From NCBI RefSeq assembly GCF_036182465.1, contig NZ_CP108081.1, positions 1,922,001 through 1,986,000 of the forward strand: a DNA stretch of 64,000 bases. Reading direction: 5' to 3'. Origin of the DNA: Streptomyces sp. NBC_00258 (GTDB lineage: Bacteria; Actinomycetota; Actinomycetes; Streptomycetales; Streptomycetaceae). Made by a program: the position numbers and the translations under genes. Under the pieces are notes generated by a model, which did no database searches, was not told the origin of the DNA, and was given only the letters and a program-made list of their open reading frames with translations. Of the stretch, positions 15,573 through 24,594 are shown one piece after another. The number at the start of each line of letters is the position of its first letter. Position 1 is the first letter of the stretch.

Positions 15573-16849
15573 AAGGGATGCGCAACACGGCGGACGGCAC
15601 ACGGTCCGAGCCCGCTTCACCCGGCTCCGGGGCCGGTCGGCCGCGGCGCGGGCGGCCGTTGCCCCGTGTCGCGGAGAAGGGGATCGCCGTCTTCCGGCGC
15701 AAAGTGCGCGCCGGCGAACTGGGCTCGCTCCCCGTCGTCCTCGTCCTCGCCGCGGTCTGGATCGTCTTCCAGTCGCTCAACTCGAACTTCCTGTCCCCAC
15801 GGAACCTGTCGAACCTCAGCGTGGACATCGTCGGTACGGGTCTGATCGCGGTCGGCATCGTCTTCGTACTGCTGCTCGGTGAACTCGATCTGTCGGTCGG
15901 CTCGATCAGTGGTCTCGCGGCGGCGGCCTTCGCCGTGCTGAACGTCAACCACGGCGTGCCGGAATGGCTCGCCGTCGTCATCGCGGTGCTCGCGGGAACC
16001 CTGGCGGGAACCGTCCAGGGCTTCTCCGTGGCCAGGACCCGGGTGCCGGCGTTCGTCGTCACCCTGGCCGGGCTGCTCACCTGGAACGGCCTCATGCTCT
16101 ACATCCTCGGGACCAGCGGCACGGTCAACCTCGACGAGAACGGTCTTGTCGCCAAGCTGACCAGCTACTACTTCACCAACGACGCCGCGGCCTACGGTCT
16201 GGCGGCGGTCGCCGCATGTGTGGTCTTCCTCGTGTCCTACCAGGACATGCGGCGGCGCAAGGCCGTCGGTATGCCGCACCGCTCGCTCCGGGGAATCGCG
16301 GTGCGCACGGGAGTGCTCGCGGTGGTCGCGTTCGCCGCCGCGTATCTGCTCAACCGATTCCAGGGGCTGCCGCTCGCGCTCCTGATCTTCCTCGTGGTGG
16401 TGGCCGGCCTCGACATCGTTCTCCGCCGCACGCACTACGGTCGTCAGGTCTACGCGCTGGGCGGCAGCATGGAGGCGGCCCGGCGCGCCAGCCTGAGTGT
16501 GACGCGGGTGCAGACCGCGGTGCTCGCGGTCTCGGGCACCATGGCCGCGATCGGCGGCCTGTTCCTGGCCTCGCGCATCACGTCGGTGAGCCAGGGTTCG
16601 GGTTCGGGCGTCCTGCTGGTCAACGCCATCGCGGCGGCCGTCATCGGCGGGACCAGCCTGTTCGGCGGACGCGGCACCACCTGGTCCGCGGTGCTCGGCA
16701 TGCTGATCATCCAGTCGATCGCCTCGGGCATGGCGATCACGGACACCCCCACGGCCGTCCAGTTCATCATCACGGGCGGGGTGCTCTTCGCCGCGGTCCT
16801 CATCGACTCGCTGTCACGGCGCTCCCAGCAGGCCCGCGGACGGGCTTGA
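15569..16849 (+). CDS. Sugar ABC transporter permease (XylH/RbsC type)
   Basis: A 426-residue polytopic membrane protein with about ten hydrophobic segments after a 45-residue basic N-terminus. The family blocks LGELDLSVGSISGLAAA, ARTRVPAFVVTLAGLLTWNG and AAVIGGTSLFGGRGT are present. It forms the channel of the importer with the ATPase at 14790 and the binding protein at 13659. GTG 15569 is chosen because it overlaps the ATPase stop (GTGA) and has AGGAGG seven bases ahead. GTG 15566 and ATG 15578 are alternatives. Confidence 0.9.
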   Translation: MKGMRNTADGTRSEPASPGSGAGRPRRGRPLPRVAEKGIAVFRRKVRAGELGSLPVVLVLAAVWIVFQSLNSNFLSPRNLSNLSVDIVGTGLIAVGIVFVLLLGELDLSVGSISGLAAAAFAVLNVNHGVPEWLAVVIAVLAGTLAGTVQGFSVARTRVPAFVVTLAGLLTWNGLMLYILGTSGTVNLDENGLVAKLTSYYFTNDAAAYGLAAVAACVVFLVSYQDMRRRKAVGMPHRSLRGIAVRTGVLAVVAFAAAYLLNRFQGLPLALLIFLVVVAGLDIVLRRTHYGRQVYALGGSMEAARRASLSVTRVQTAVLAVSGTMAAIGGLFLASRITSVSQGSGSGVLLVNAIAAAVIGGTSLFGGRGTTWSAVLGMLIIQSIASGMAITDTPTAVQFIITGGVLFAAVLIDSLSRRSQQARGRA

Positions 16850-17015
16850 CGCTCTCGTACGCATCCGTCCCGACCGTCCGGAAGACCGTCCGGGCGGTTT
16901 CTATCTGAAACGTCAAGTAATGGCCATAGGTTGCCCGGTTGCGTACACCAACTGTCCCTCCAGCACCTACTCTCGCCCCAAGTCCATTCGACGATGAACA
17001 GGCGAGCTGAGGGCA

Positions 17016-19313
17016 ATGGAGCCACTTCGTCCCACGGATCCGGAGCACTTGGGACCGTACCGTCCTGTCGCGCGGCTCGGCGCCGGCGGGATGGGGGAGG
17101 TCTTCCTCGCCCGGGACGATCAGCAGCGGACCGTGGCCGTCAAGGTCATCAGGCCGGAGCTGGCCGCGAACAGGGACTTCCGGATCCGTTTCCGCCGCGA
17201 GGTGGACGCGGCACGGGCGGTGAGCGGCAGATACACGGCCACCGTCGTGGACGCCGACCCGGACGGCCCCGTCCCCTGGCTCGCCACCGCGCACATCCTC
17301 GGTCCGACGCTGGCCGACGCGGTCGAGGAACACGGGCCGCTGCCGCCGAAGTCGGTGCTGGCCCTCGGGGCGGGACTCGCCGAGGCACTGATCGCCGTGC
17401 ACTCCGCGGGGCTGGTGCACCGCGATCTCAAACCGTCCAACGTGCTGCTCTCCGCCGAGGGCCCGCGGGTCATCGACTTCGGGATCGTCCGCGCCACCGA
17501 CGGCTACGAACTCACCCTGTCCGGTGTGCTGCTCGGCTCCCCGCGGTACATGTGCCCCGAGCACGCCACGGGCGACCCGATGGGCCCGGAGGGGGACGTG
17601 TTCTGTCTCGGCTCGGTCCTCGCCTTCGCCGCCACCGGGAACGCGCCCTTCGACGGCTCGTCGGCGGCCACCCTGCTGTACCAAGTGGTGCACGGCACGC
17701 CGGATCTGACGGGTGTTCCGGACCCGCTGGACACGATCATCGAGCTCTGTCTCGACAAGTCCCCGACGGCCCGGCCCACTCCGGACCGAGTGTCGGCGGC
17801 GTGCGCGCCGGGGGGTACCGACGCACTGGACTGGGAGGGCTGGCTGCCGGAACCCATGGCCGCCTCGATCAGCCAACAGGCCGCCGACCTCATGGACCTG
17901 GACCTCGGCCCCGGTTCGGGTGCGGACGTCGTCGAGCGGGAGGCCGCCTGCGCCGGCACCGGCAGCACCGTCGCCGCCGGTGTCCGTACCGACCCGCGCG
18001 TGGCCGTTCAGCAGCTCGTCACCGAGCGCCCGAGCCCCAGCCGTGTCGTCTTCCCCAAAGCACCGACGCCCAGCCCGCCGCCCGAGAAGTCGCCCGACCC
18101 CGTCACTCACCGCTCGCGGCGACGGGCCCGGCCCCGTCCCTCCCGCCGTACGGTCCTCGCGGCCGCCGCGCTCGGCGCCGTCGGCCTTGGTTCCGGCGTC
18201 GCCGCACTGCTCGATGAGCCGAAGGAAGGGTCCGAGTCGGCTCCGAAACCGGCGGGTCCGGCGCCGAAGCCGCTGTGGGTCTACCAGGGTGACGCGCTCG
18301 TCAAGGCACCGGCGACCTTCTACAAGGACACGGCCCTGCTGAAGTCGCAGTCGGGCGCGTTGTTCTGCCTCGGCCTCGCCGACGGCACCCGCCCCCGGTG
18401 GACCTACCGGGGCGTCAGCCAGTCACCCACCCCGCCACTCCTCGTCTCGGGCGACGTCGTCGCTCTCGGCACCGGCGCGACCGTGCTGGGCGTAGACCCG
18501 GCGACGGGCGTCGAGCGGTTCTCCCTGGACTTCGGCGAGGACTTCCGGTTCGACACGCTGCTCGGCGGGTTCAGCGACCAGAGGGTCACCATCTCGGGTC
18601 TGCGGTTCAGCCGCCCGGACGGGTCGCAGGGGTCGGCCACCTCCACGAACGTCGTCCTCAACACGGATCTCCGAGAGCGCCGGGCCAATGTCATCTCCAT
18701 CAGCGAGGAGGACATCGGCCTCGATCTGAAGCCCGTCATGGCATCCAGCCGCTTCGTCTACATGGACGGACTGCACCGGCTCACGGCCCGTGGCACCGCG
18801 AGCCGTGGGAACGTGGTGTGGCGCCGGCCCATGAACTCCGACTCGGACGCCCGGTCGGCCCCGGTGGTGCTCGGCGGAACCGTCTTCGCCGTCGACAGCG
18901 AACTCATCGCCGTGGACCTGGAGTCCGGTGCGGTGCGCTGGCGGGTCAAGGAGGAGAAGGGCGGATTCGCCTCCGTCGCCGCCACGGCCGGCACGGTGTA
19001 CTGCACCACCAGGAACCCGCACGGCGTCCAGGCGTTCGACGCCGCCGACGGCACCCGGCGCTGGTTCCGCCGGACCCCTCGGCTCGATCTGGGCAACGCC
19101 CTCGTCGCGGGCGGCGGCTCGGTGTTCGTCACGGCTGCCCGCAACAGGGACGGCTTCTACGCGCTCGACGCCCAAAAGGGCGAGCTGCTCTGGAACTTCA
19201 CCGACGGCCGGGACACCGGCATCAACGACTGGCAGCTCGCCTGCGGCAGCGAAGGGCCGTTGATCGCCCAGCACTTCAACAAGGTGTACGCCCTCCCGAT
19301 ACCCCGCCTCTGA
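17016..19313 (+). CDS. Receptor Ser/Thr protein kinase with PQQ-repeat beta-propeller
   Basis: A 765-residue protein. The Hanks-type kinase domain (about 8-270) has the glycine loop LGAGGMGEVF, VAVKVI, the catalytic HRDLKPSNVLL and DFGIVRA. The activation end is YMCPEH, where most homologues have APE. A Pro/Arg linker precedes one membrane span (about 378-397). The outside part (400-765) carries PQQ-like repeats of the type TVFAVDSELIAVDLESGAVRW and VYCTTRNPHGVQAFDAADGT, predicting a beta-propeller sensor outside the cell. It follows the sugar importer by 166 bp and is followed by a second kinase. Ligand unknown; a carbohydrate is suggested only by context. Confidence 0.92.
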   Translation: MEPLRPTDPEHLGPYRPVARLGAGGMGEVFLARDDQQRTVAVKVIRPELAANRDFRIRFRREVDAARAVSGRYTATVVDADPDGPVPWLATAHILGPTLADAVEEHGPLPPKSVLALGAGLAEALIAVHSAGLVHRDLKPSNVLLSAEGPRVIDFGIVRATDGYELTLSGVLLGSPRYMCPEHATGDPMGPEGDVFCLGSVLAFAATGNAPFDGSSAATLLYQVVHGTPDLTGVPDPLDTIIELCLDKSPTARPTPDRVSAACAPGGTDALDWEGWLPEPMAASISQQAADLMDLDLGPGSGADVVEREAACAGTGSTVAAGVRTDPRVAVQQLVTERPSPSRVVFPKAPTPSPPPEKSPDPVTHRSRRRARPRPSRRTVLAAAALGAVGLGSGVAALLDEPKEGSESAPKPAGPAPKPLWVYQGDALVKAPATFYKDTALLKSQSGALFCLGLADGTRPRWTYRGVSQSPTPPLLVSGDVVALGTGATVLGVDPATGVERFSLDFGEDFRFDTLLGGFSDQRVTISGLRFSRPDGSQGSATSTNVVLNTDLRERRANVISISEEDIGLDLKPVMASSRFVYMDGLHRLTARGTASRGNVVWRRPMNSDSDARSAPVVLGGTVFAVDSELIAVDLESGAVRWRVKEEKGGFASVAATAGTVYCTTRNPHGVQAFDAADGTRRWFRRTPRLDLGNALVAGGGSVFVTAARNRDGFYALDAQKGELLWNFTDGRDTGINDWQLACGSEGPLIAQHFNKVYALPIPRL

Positions 19314-19452
19314 ACGCCGCCGGGACGGAGTTCCGGACACCCCCTTCGCCGTACGTCCTCGATCCGGCGCTCACTTGAACGGGTGTGCGGCGGGACGCGA
19401 GGGACCCGTGATGCAATGGGGCCACCGAACAGATCTTGGGGTGGAGTAGGGC

Positions 19453-21366
19453 GTGTTGAGCAACGGTGGGCCCGGCGCGGGAGGTTTCCAGCCTCTGGAG
19501 GACGGCGATCCGCGGGTCGTGGGCGGCTACCGGCTGGTGGCACGGCTCGGGTCCGGCGGCATGGGGCGGGTCTATCTCTCCCACACGCCGGGCGGGCGGG
19601 CCGTCGCGGTCAAGGTGATCCGGCCGGAGCTGGCCGAGAACGCCGAGTTCCGCAAGCGGTTCCAGGCCGAGGTGGCGGCCGCGAGCCGGGTGCACGGGCT
19701 CTACACGGCCCCGGTCGTCGACAGCGACACCGAAGGCTCCGTCCCGTGGTGTGCGACCGCCTATGTGCCGGGTCCGTCCCTCGCCGACGCGATACGCGAC
19801 CACGGGGCACTGCCCGTCGACACCGTGCTGCGGCTGATCGCCGGTGTCGCGGAGGCACTGCAGGCGGTGCACCGGGAGGGCATCGTGCACCGGGACCTCA
19901 AGCCGTCGAACGTGCTGCTCGCCGACGACGGCCCGCGCGTCATCGACTTCGGAGTCGCACGGGCGGCGGACGCCACCTCGGTGACGCAGAGCGGCATGGC
20001 TCTCGGCACGGTCGCCTACATGGCCCCGGAACAGGCGCTCGGCGGCGAGGCCGCCCCCTCGGCCGACGTCTTCGCGCTGGGGCAGACCGCCGTGTTCGCC
20101 TCGACGGGCCACGGCGCCTTCGGGGACGGGGACGCGCACGCGGTGCTCTACCGGGTGGTGCACGAGCCGCCCGACCTCGGCCAGGTGCCCGAGGAGATAC
20201 GGGAGTTGGTGGCGAGGTGTCTGCGCAAGCCCGCCGCCGAGCGGCCTTCCGTCGAGGAGGTCATTCGCTCCGTCCAGACGATCCAGGCGCATCGTGGTGA
20301 CGAGGCCGGGTTCACATCGGGGGCGTGGCTGCCGGGCGAGTTGGCGGCGGGGCTGGCAGCTCGGGCCGAAGGAGCCCAACAGGCCCAGGCCCGGCCGGAG
20401 GCGGCTCCGAGCGCTCACGGTTCCGGCGGATTCGGGGCCGCGGGCTCCGGCGGCGGATTCGGCCCCGCCGGCTCCGGGGGTTTCGGCCCCGCGGCGGCCT
20501 ACTCCCCCACCTCGCCGTCCCACGCGGCGCAGTCCCATGCCGCACTGCCGGGGCCGTTCGTGATGGGGTCTCCGGCGGCACCGGGTGCGTACACGCCGCC
20601 TCCATGGCCCCAGCCGCAGGAACCGGCCGCCGCGCAGACCTCTCCGGTCGCCACGGACGGCGCGGGCCGCGGGGCCCGGCGCTGGATGCTGTCGGCGGCC
20701 GCCGTCGTGCTCGTCGCCGGTGGAGCGGCCGCCGCGCTGCTGCTCGTCCCGAGGGACGGCGACAAGGACGACACCGGGGCCGCTGAGGTGGCCGCGTCGC
20801 GGACGGCCCAGGTGGCCGAGAAGTCCCCGTCGGCGTCCGGCTCCCCGTCCGTCAAGGCGTCGAAGAAGCCGAAGCCCACCAAGTCCGTGCTGCCGTCCGG
20901 CCCTTCGGGGCCCGCGACACCCACACAGGCTCCGAACCCGGCTCCCCCGGCCGCGTCCAGCGAGCCCGCGGCGCCCAAGGCCCCTGCCCCGGTGACGTAC
21001 TCCGGGATCCGGATGACCGCGAGCCACGACCTGTATCTGACGGACACCCCGGTGCGCCCCAAGGCTGACACCGGCAGCTCGGACGAGGATCTGACGTACG
21101 CCGTGTACTCCTCGGGCGCTGTCCTCGCCCCCGGCACCACATCCGGCAGTTCCCTTGCCCTGCTCCCGTCGGGGCGGCCGGGAAGCGTGGAGGCGTGCAA
21201 GGCAGCGACCGGCTACAAGAGCTACATCTGGATCAAGGACCTGTCGGTCGGCCAGCAGATGTGCGTCATCAGCGGGACAGGACACGTGGGGCTGGTGACG
21301 TACCAGGGTTCGTCCGGGACGACGTACGCCACCCTGGACGTGAAGGTGTGGCGCGACGCGGCCTAG
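19453..21366 (+). CDS. Receptor Ser/Thr protein kinase, short extracellular domain
   Basis: A 637-residue kinase. The catalytic domain (about 25-285) has LGSGGMGRVYL, VAVKVI, HRDLKPSNVLL, DFGVARA and YMAPEQ, all canonical. A Gly/Ala/Pro-rich linker (about 290-405) includes GFGPAGSGGFGPAA-like repeats. One membrane span (about 412-433) and an outside part rich in Ser/Pro/Lys follow, ending in a compact domain of about 130 residues with two Cys (EACKA and QMCVI). GTG 19453 has GGAG ahead. The extracellular part differs completely from the PQQ kinase upstream, so the pair probably sense different cues. The gene is convergent with the phosphatase at 21436. Confidence 0.92.
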   Translation: MLSNGGPGAGGFQPLEDGDPRVVGGYRLVARLGSGGMGRVYLSHTPGGRAVAVKVIRPELAENAEFRKRFQAEVAAASRVHGLYTAPVVDSDTEGSVPWCATAYVPGPSLADAIRDHGALPVDTVLRLIAGVAEALQAVHREGIVHRDLKPSNVLLADDGPRVIDFGVARAADATSVTQSGMALGTVAYMAPEQALGGEAAPSADVFALGQTAVFASTGHGAFGDGDAHAVLYRVVHEPPDLGQVPEEIRELVARCLRKPAAERPSVEEVIRSVQTIQAHRGDEAGFTSGAWLPGELAAGLAARAEGAQQAQARPEAAPSAHGSGGFGAAGSGGGFGPAGSGGFGPAAAYSPTSPSHAAQSHAALPGPFVMGSPAAPGAYTPPPWPQPQEPAAAQTSPVATDGAGRGARRWMLSAAAVVLVAGGAAAALLLVPRDGDKDDTGAAEVAASRTAQVAEKSPSASGSPSVKASKKPKPTKSVLPSGPSGPATPTQAPNPAPPAASSEPAAPKAPAPVTYSGIRMTASHDLYLTDTPVRPKADTGSSDEDLTYAVYSSGAVLAPGTTSGSSLALLPSGRPGSVEACKAATGYKSYIWIKDLSVGQQMCVISGTGHVGLVTYQGSSGTTYATLDVKVWRDAA

Positions 21367-21371
21367 GAGTT

Positions 21372-21399
21372 GGGGCTTGGGAGTCGAATCTCCGGCCCC
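21372..21399. terminator. Hairpin between convergent kinase and phosphatase genes
   Basis: GGGGC...GGGAG (21372 onward) pairs with CTCC...GCCCC (ending 21399) around TCGAA. It is GC-rich, with no U-tract, and positioned between two stops, so it is probably a bidirectional terminator. Confidence 0.4.
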
Positions 21400-21435
21400 G
21401 TCCGGGCAGTTACTGGTCCCTGAGCGGCCTGGTCC

Positions 21436-24384
21436 CTACAACTCCTGGTCCCCGAAGGGGAGCGCGTCCAGGTCTCCGTCGAACTCCCCGACGTGCGGGA
21501 ACATCAGCTCCAGGGCGTCGGACGGCTCGTCCTTGCGGCTGTCCGGGCCGAGGAGTGCCTGCTCGGTCCAGATGCATTTTCCTGTCGCGGTGTAGCGCGT
21601 GCCCCAGCGTCGGGAGAGAGCCGTGATCAGTTGCAGGCCGCGGCCTCCCTCGTCGGTTTCCGTCGCCCGGCGGATGCGGGGCATGGTCAGGCTGCCGTCG
21701 AAGACCTCGCAGACCAGTTCGTCGTCGTGCAGGAGACGCAGGCTGACGGGGCCCTTGGCGTGGCGTACGACGTTGCCGACCAGTTCGCTGGCCAGGAGTT
21801 CCGTGGTGGGTGTAAGGCTGTCGAGGCCCCAAGCGGAGAGCTGCTCACGGACGTGGCGGCGGGCCTGGCCGGCCGCCCTGGGGTCCTCGGGGAGCGACCA
21901 GGAGGCCATCCTCTCGACGGGCAGGGCGTGCAGCCGGGCGACGAGGAGCGCCGCGTCGTCGGCCGCCTGGTGCTCGGCGGGGAGAAGGCCGGCCGTCAGG
22001 CTGTCACAGAGACGTTCGAGACGATCGTGCTCCCCGTCCGGGGCCACGTCCGTGATGTGCGCCGTGCGCAGCAGCCCGGCCAGGTCCGCCATGCCCTCGT
22101 CGATCTCCCGCGTGGACGACTCCACCAGGCCGTCGGTGTAGAGCACGAGCAGGCTGCCCTCCGGCACCGCCAACTCGACCGTCTCGAAAGGTGGTTCGGC
22201 CGCGCCCAGCGGGGGGTCGGCGGCCAGTTCCGGAAAGTGGACCGTGCCGTCGGGGTGGACCACGGCCGGCGGTGGATGGCCCGCCCGGGTGATGGAGCAG
22301 ATCTGCGTGGTCGAGTCGTACAGCGCGTACAGGCAGGTGACGTACGACTCCTCGCCCATGCCGCCGACGATGTCGTTCAGATGGCTCATGATCTCGTCGG
22401 GCGGCAGTTCCAGGTCGGCGAGGGTGTGGACCGCCGTGCGCAGGCGGCCCATCGTCGCCGCCTCCGGCAGGCCGTGGCCCATCACGTCGCCGACCACCAG
22501 AGCCACCTGGCCGCCCGAGAGAGGGATGATGTCGTACCAGTCGCCCCCCACGTCCATGCCCTGTCCCGCGGGGAGGTAGCGGGCCGCCGCCGTGCATGCC
22601 GACGGGGTGGGCAGGTCCCGAGGGAGCAGGCTGCGCTGGAGTTCGCGGGAACGGGTGTGTTCGGCGTCGTAGAGCCTCGCCCGTTCCAGTGCCTGGGCGA
22701 CCAGGGCGCTGATCGTGGTCAGCAGGGTGCGCTCGTCGTCGGTGAGGCGGCGCGGGCGGTCGAAGGCCACGACGCAGACGCCGAAGGTGACGCCGGACGC
22801 CGTCAACGGCAGGAACGCCCATGCCTGTTTGCCCGCGCGCCCGGGCAGATCGGCCTGTCCCGGTGAACGCGCGGCGAGTTCCTGCGCGGAGGACAGGAAG
22901 AGCGGTGTGTCGGACGTGATCGCGTCCCAGCCCGGGTCGCCCGATATCCGCGGGCGGCGGTCGACCGTGGCGAGGAAGTCGTCGGGGTAGCCGACCGCTC
23001 CCACGGTGTGCAGCAACTCGCCCTCGACCGTCTGCACCAGGAGTCCGGCGGCGGCGAACGGCGGCAGCACCCGTGGGGCCAGCGCGTCCACCACGTCCCG
23101 CGACGTCGTCGCCTTCGCGAGGGCCGCCGTCAACTCCGCTATCTGGGCCGCGCGCTCGGACGCGACCCGCTCGGCGGCCTGACGCTCCTCCTCGTGCCGC
23201 CGCCTCTCGGTGACGTCGGTGAAGTAGAGGGTGCGGCCGTCGGGGCCGGGCACCAGCCGCAGGTGGTAGCGGCGGTCGCCCTCCGGCATGTGCACGTCGA
23301 AACTGGCGGGCTTGTCCTCGGCCGCGGCCTTGCGGAAGCGGCTCTCCATGCCGGGCACCTGCTGTGCGGTGGGCAGTTCCCACAGGACACGCCCGAACAG
23401 CTCCTCCTCGGAGAGGCCCAGCGTGCGTTCCGCCTCAAGGTTGGCGAAGGTGATCCGCCACTCGTCGTCGAACGCCAGGAAGCCGTCGCTCATATGGCGC
23501 AGGGCGCGGCTGAGGGCGTCACGGGCGGACCGGGACTCGTTGCTCTCCCAGCCCACGCCGATCATCCGGAGGGGTTCGCCGTGTTCGTCGTACGTCGCCC
23601 TGCCGCGGGCCTGGGTCCAGCCGTACGTACCGTCCAGGCCGCGTACGCGGTACTCCGCCTCGTACACCGTGTGGTCGCGGATCGCCCGCTGCGCGGCGCC
23701 CAGTGTCGGGGCGAGGTCGTCGGGGTGGACGGTCCTCATCCAGTTCTCGATCTTGCCGGTGAAGTCGGCCGGTCTGGTTCCGTAGAGCTCTAGGGCGGCC
23801 TCGTCCCAGATGAGGTCGCCGGTCCGGATGTCCCAGTCCCAGGAGCCGACGCTGACCTCCTTGAGGGCCTGCCGCAGGCGCTCGCCGCTGAACTCGGTCT
23901 GCACGGGCCCGGACGGCGGGGGCGCCTGGGCCATGCGTTCCTCGGTCCAGGCGATCACAGCCCGCAGGAAGTCCCACTGCTCCGGGGTGGGCTCGCCCCC
24001 CTCGCCCGTGACGACGGAGAGGGCCCCGATGCTGCGGTCCCCGCTGGACAGCGGGGCGGCCGCCAGTCCGCTGCCCGGCCATGCGGCCTCCCCGGCCACG
24101 GAATGTGCCGTGAGCTCCCGCGGCGCCCAGACACCGCTGCCCTGGTGCAAAGCACGGGCGGGGGCCAGCGGGCCCTCCTGGTCGATGATCTCCCAGGCCC
24201 GGGTGAGGGCGGGCGGGAGACCGGCGGCAGACACCAGCCGCAGGGCGGACATGGGGCCGCGAAGGTGGATCATCCCTCCCAGGGCACCGAGCTCGCCCAC
24301 CGCGTGCTGGAGTGCCAACCGGAAGATCTCACTCTCCGCGACACCTGGTTCCACCGTGCTGAGCAGAGCCAGCCGTGCATTCAT
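21436..24384 (-). CDS. SpoIIE-type PP2C phosphatase with GAF, two PAS, GAF and HATPase
   Basis: A 982-residue cytoplasmic regulator: GAF (about 10-150), PAS (about 175-290, SVGSWDWDIRTGDLIWDEAA), second PAS (about 295-400, MSDGFLAFDDEWRITFAN), GAF (about 425-580), PP2C (about 600-820; GGDWYDI, VGDVMGHG, YTDGLVE) and HATPase (about 850-960; LLASELVGNVVRH). It is the largest of three such phosphatases in the window and sits tail to tail with a Ser/Thr kinase. It likely counteracts phosphorylation of an anti-anti-sigma protein or of kinase targets. The ATG at 24384 has no ribosome site, but a -10-like TAAAAT lies seven bases ahead, suggesting leaderless translation. Confidence 0.9.
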   Translation of the reverse strand: MNARLALLSTVEPGVAESEIFRLALQHAVGELGALGGMIHLRGPMSALRLVSAAGLPPALTRAWEIIDQEGPLAPARALHQGSGVWAPRELTAHSVAGEAAWPGSGLAAAPLSSGDRSIGALSVVTGEGGEPTPEQWDFLRAVIAWTEERMAQAPPPSGPVQTEFSGERLRQALKEVSVGSWDWDIRTGDLIWDEAALELYGTRPADFTGKIENWMRTVHPDDLAPTLGAAQRAIRDHTVYEAEYRVRGLDGTYGWTQARGRATYDEHGEPLRMIGVGWESNESRSARDALSRALRHMSDGFLAFDDEWRITFANLEAERTLGLSEEELFGRVLWELPTAQQVPGMESRFRKAAAEDKPASFDVHMPEGDRRYHLRLVPGPDGRTLYFTDVTERRRHEEERQAAERVASERAAQIAELTAALAKATTSRDVVDALAPRVLPPFAAAGLLVQTVEGELLHTVGAVGYPDDFLATVDRRPRISGDPGWDAITSDTPLFLSSAQELAARSPGQADLPGRAGKQAWAFLPLTASGVTFGVCVVAFDRPRRLTDDERTLLTTISALVAQALERARLYDAEHTRSRELQRSLLPRDLPTPSACTAAARYLPAGQGMDVGGDWYDIIPLSGGQVALVVGDVMGHGLPEAATMGRLRTAVHTLADLELPPDEIMSHLNDIVGGMGEESYVTCLYALYDSTTQICSITRAGHPPPAVVHPDGTVHFPELAADPPLGAAEPPFETVELAVPEGSLLVLYTDGLVESSTREIDEGMADLAGLLRTAHITDVAPDGEHDRLERLCDSLTAGLLPAEHQAADDAALLVARLHALPVERMASWSLPEDPRAAGQARRHVREQLSAWGLDSLTPTTELLASELVGNVVRHAKGPVSLRLLHDDELVCEVFDGSLTMPRIRRATETDEGGRGLQLITALSRRWGTRYTATGKCIWTEQALLGPDSRKDEPSDALELMFPHVGEFDGDLDALPFGDQEL

Positions 24385-24391
24385 ACGATAA

Positions 24392-24397
24392 ATTTTA
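24392..24397 (-). promoter_or_regulatory. -10-like TAAAAT placed for a leaderless transcript
   Basis: On the minus strand TAAAAT ends seven bases before the ATG of the phosphatase gene, so transcription would start at or next to the A of ATG. No Shine-Dalgarno is present. The -35 region (GCATCC/CCGGTG) is weak, so this is a candidate only. Confidence 0.4.
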
Positions 24398-24594
24398 CCG
24401 TTCTGGCCTCACCGGATGCGGGCCTTCGCAGGAATCACACCTTCGCCTCCGCCCTCCCTTACCCGGTCTTCAACACCCGCGGTTTCAGCCTGAGTTGTCT
24501 GTCGTGACGATGGCCGGTCCGGCACTCCCGCACCCCGTGTAACACCCCTTCGCCTCGGGCAGTCCTCCGATCACGGCGACACACGAGGAGCGGC

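Noticed and set aside
21376..21396. GAGTCGAATCTCC resembling a tRNA T-arm
   Set aside because: No other tRNA arms; it is better explained as a terminator stem.
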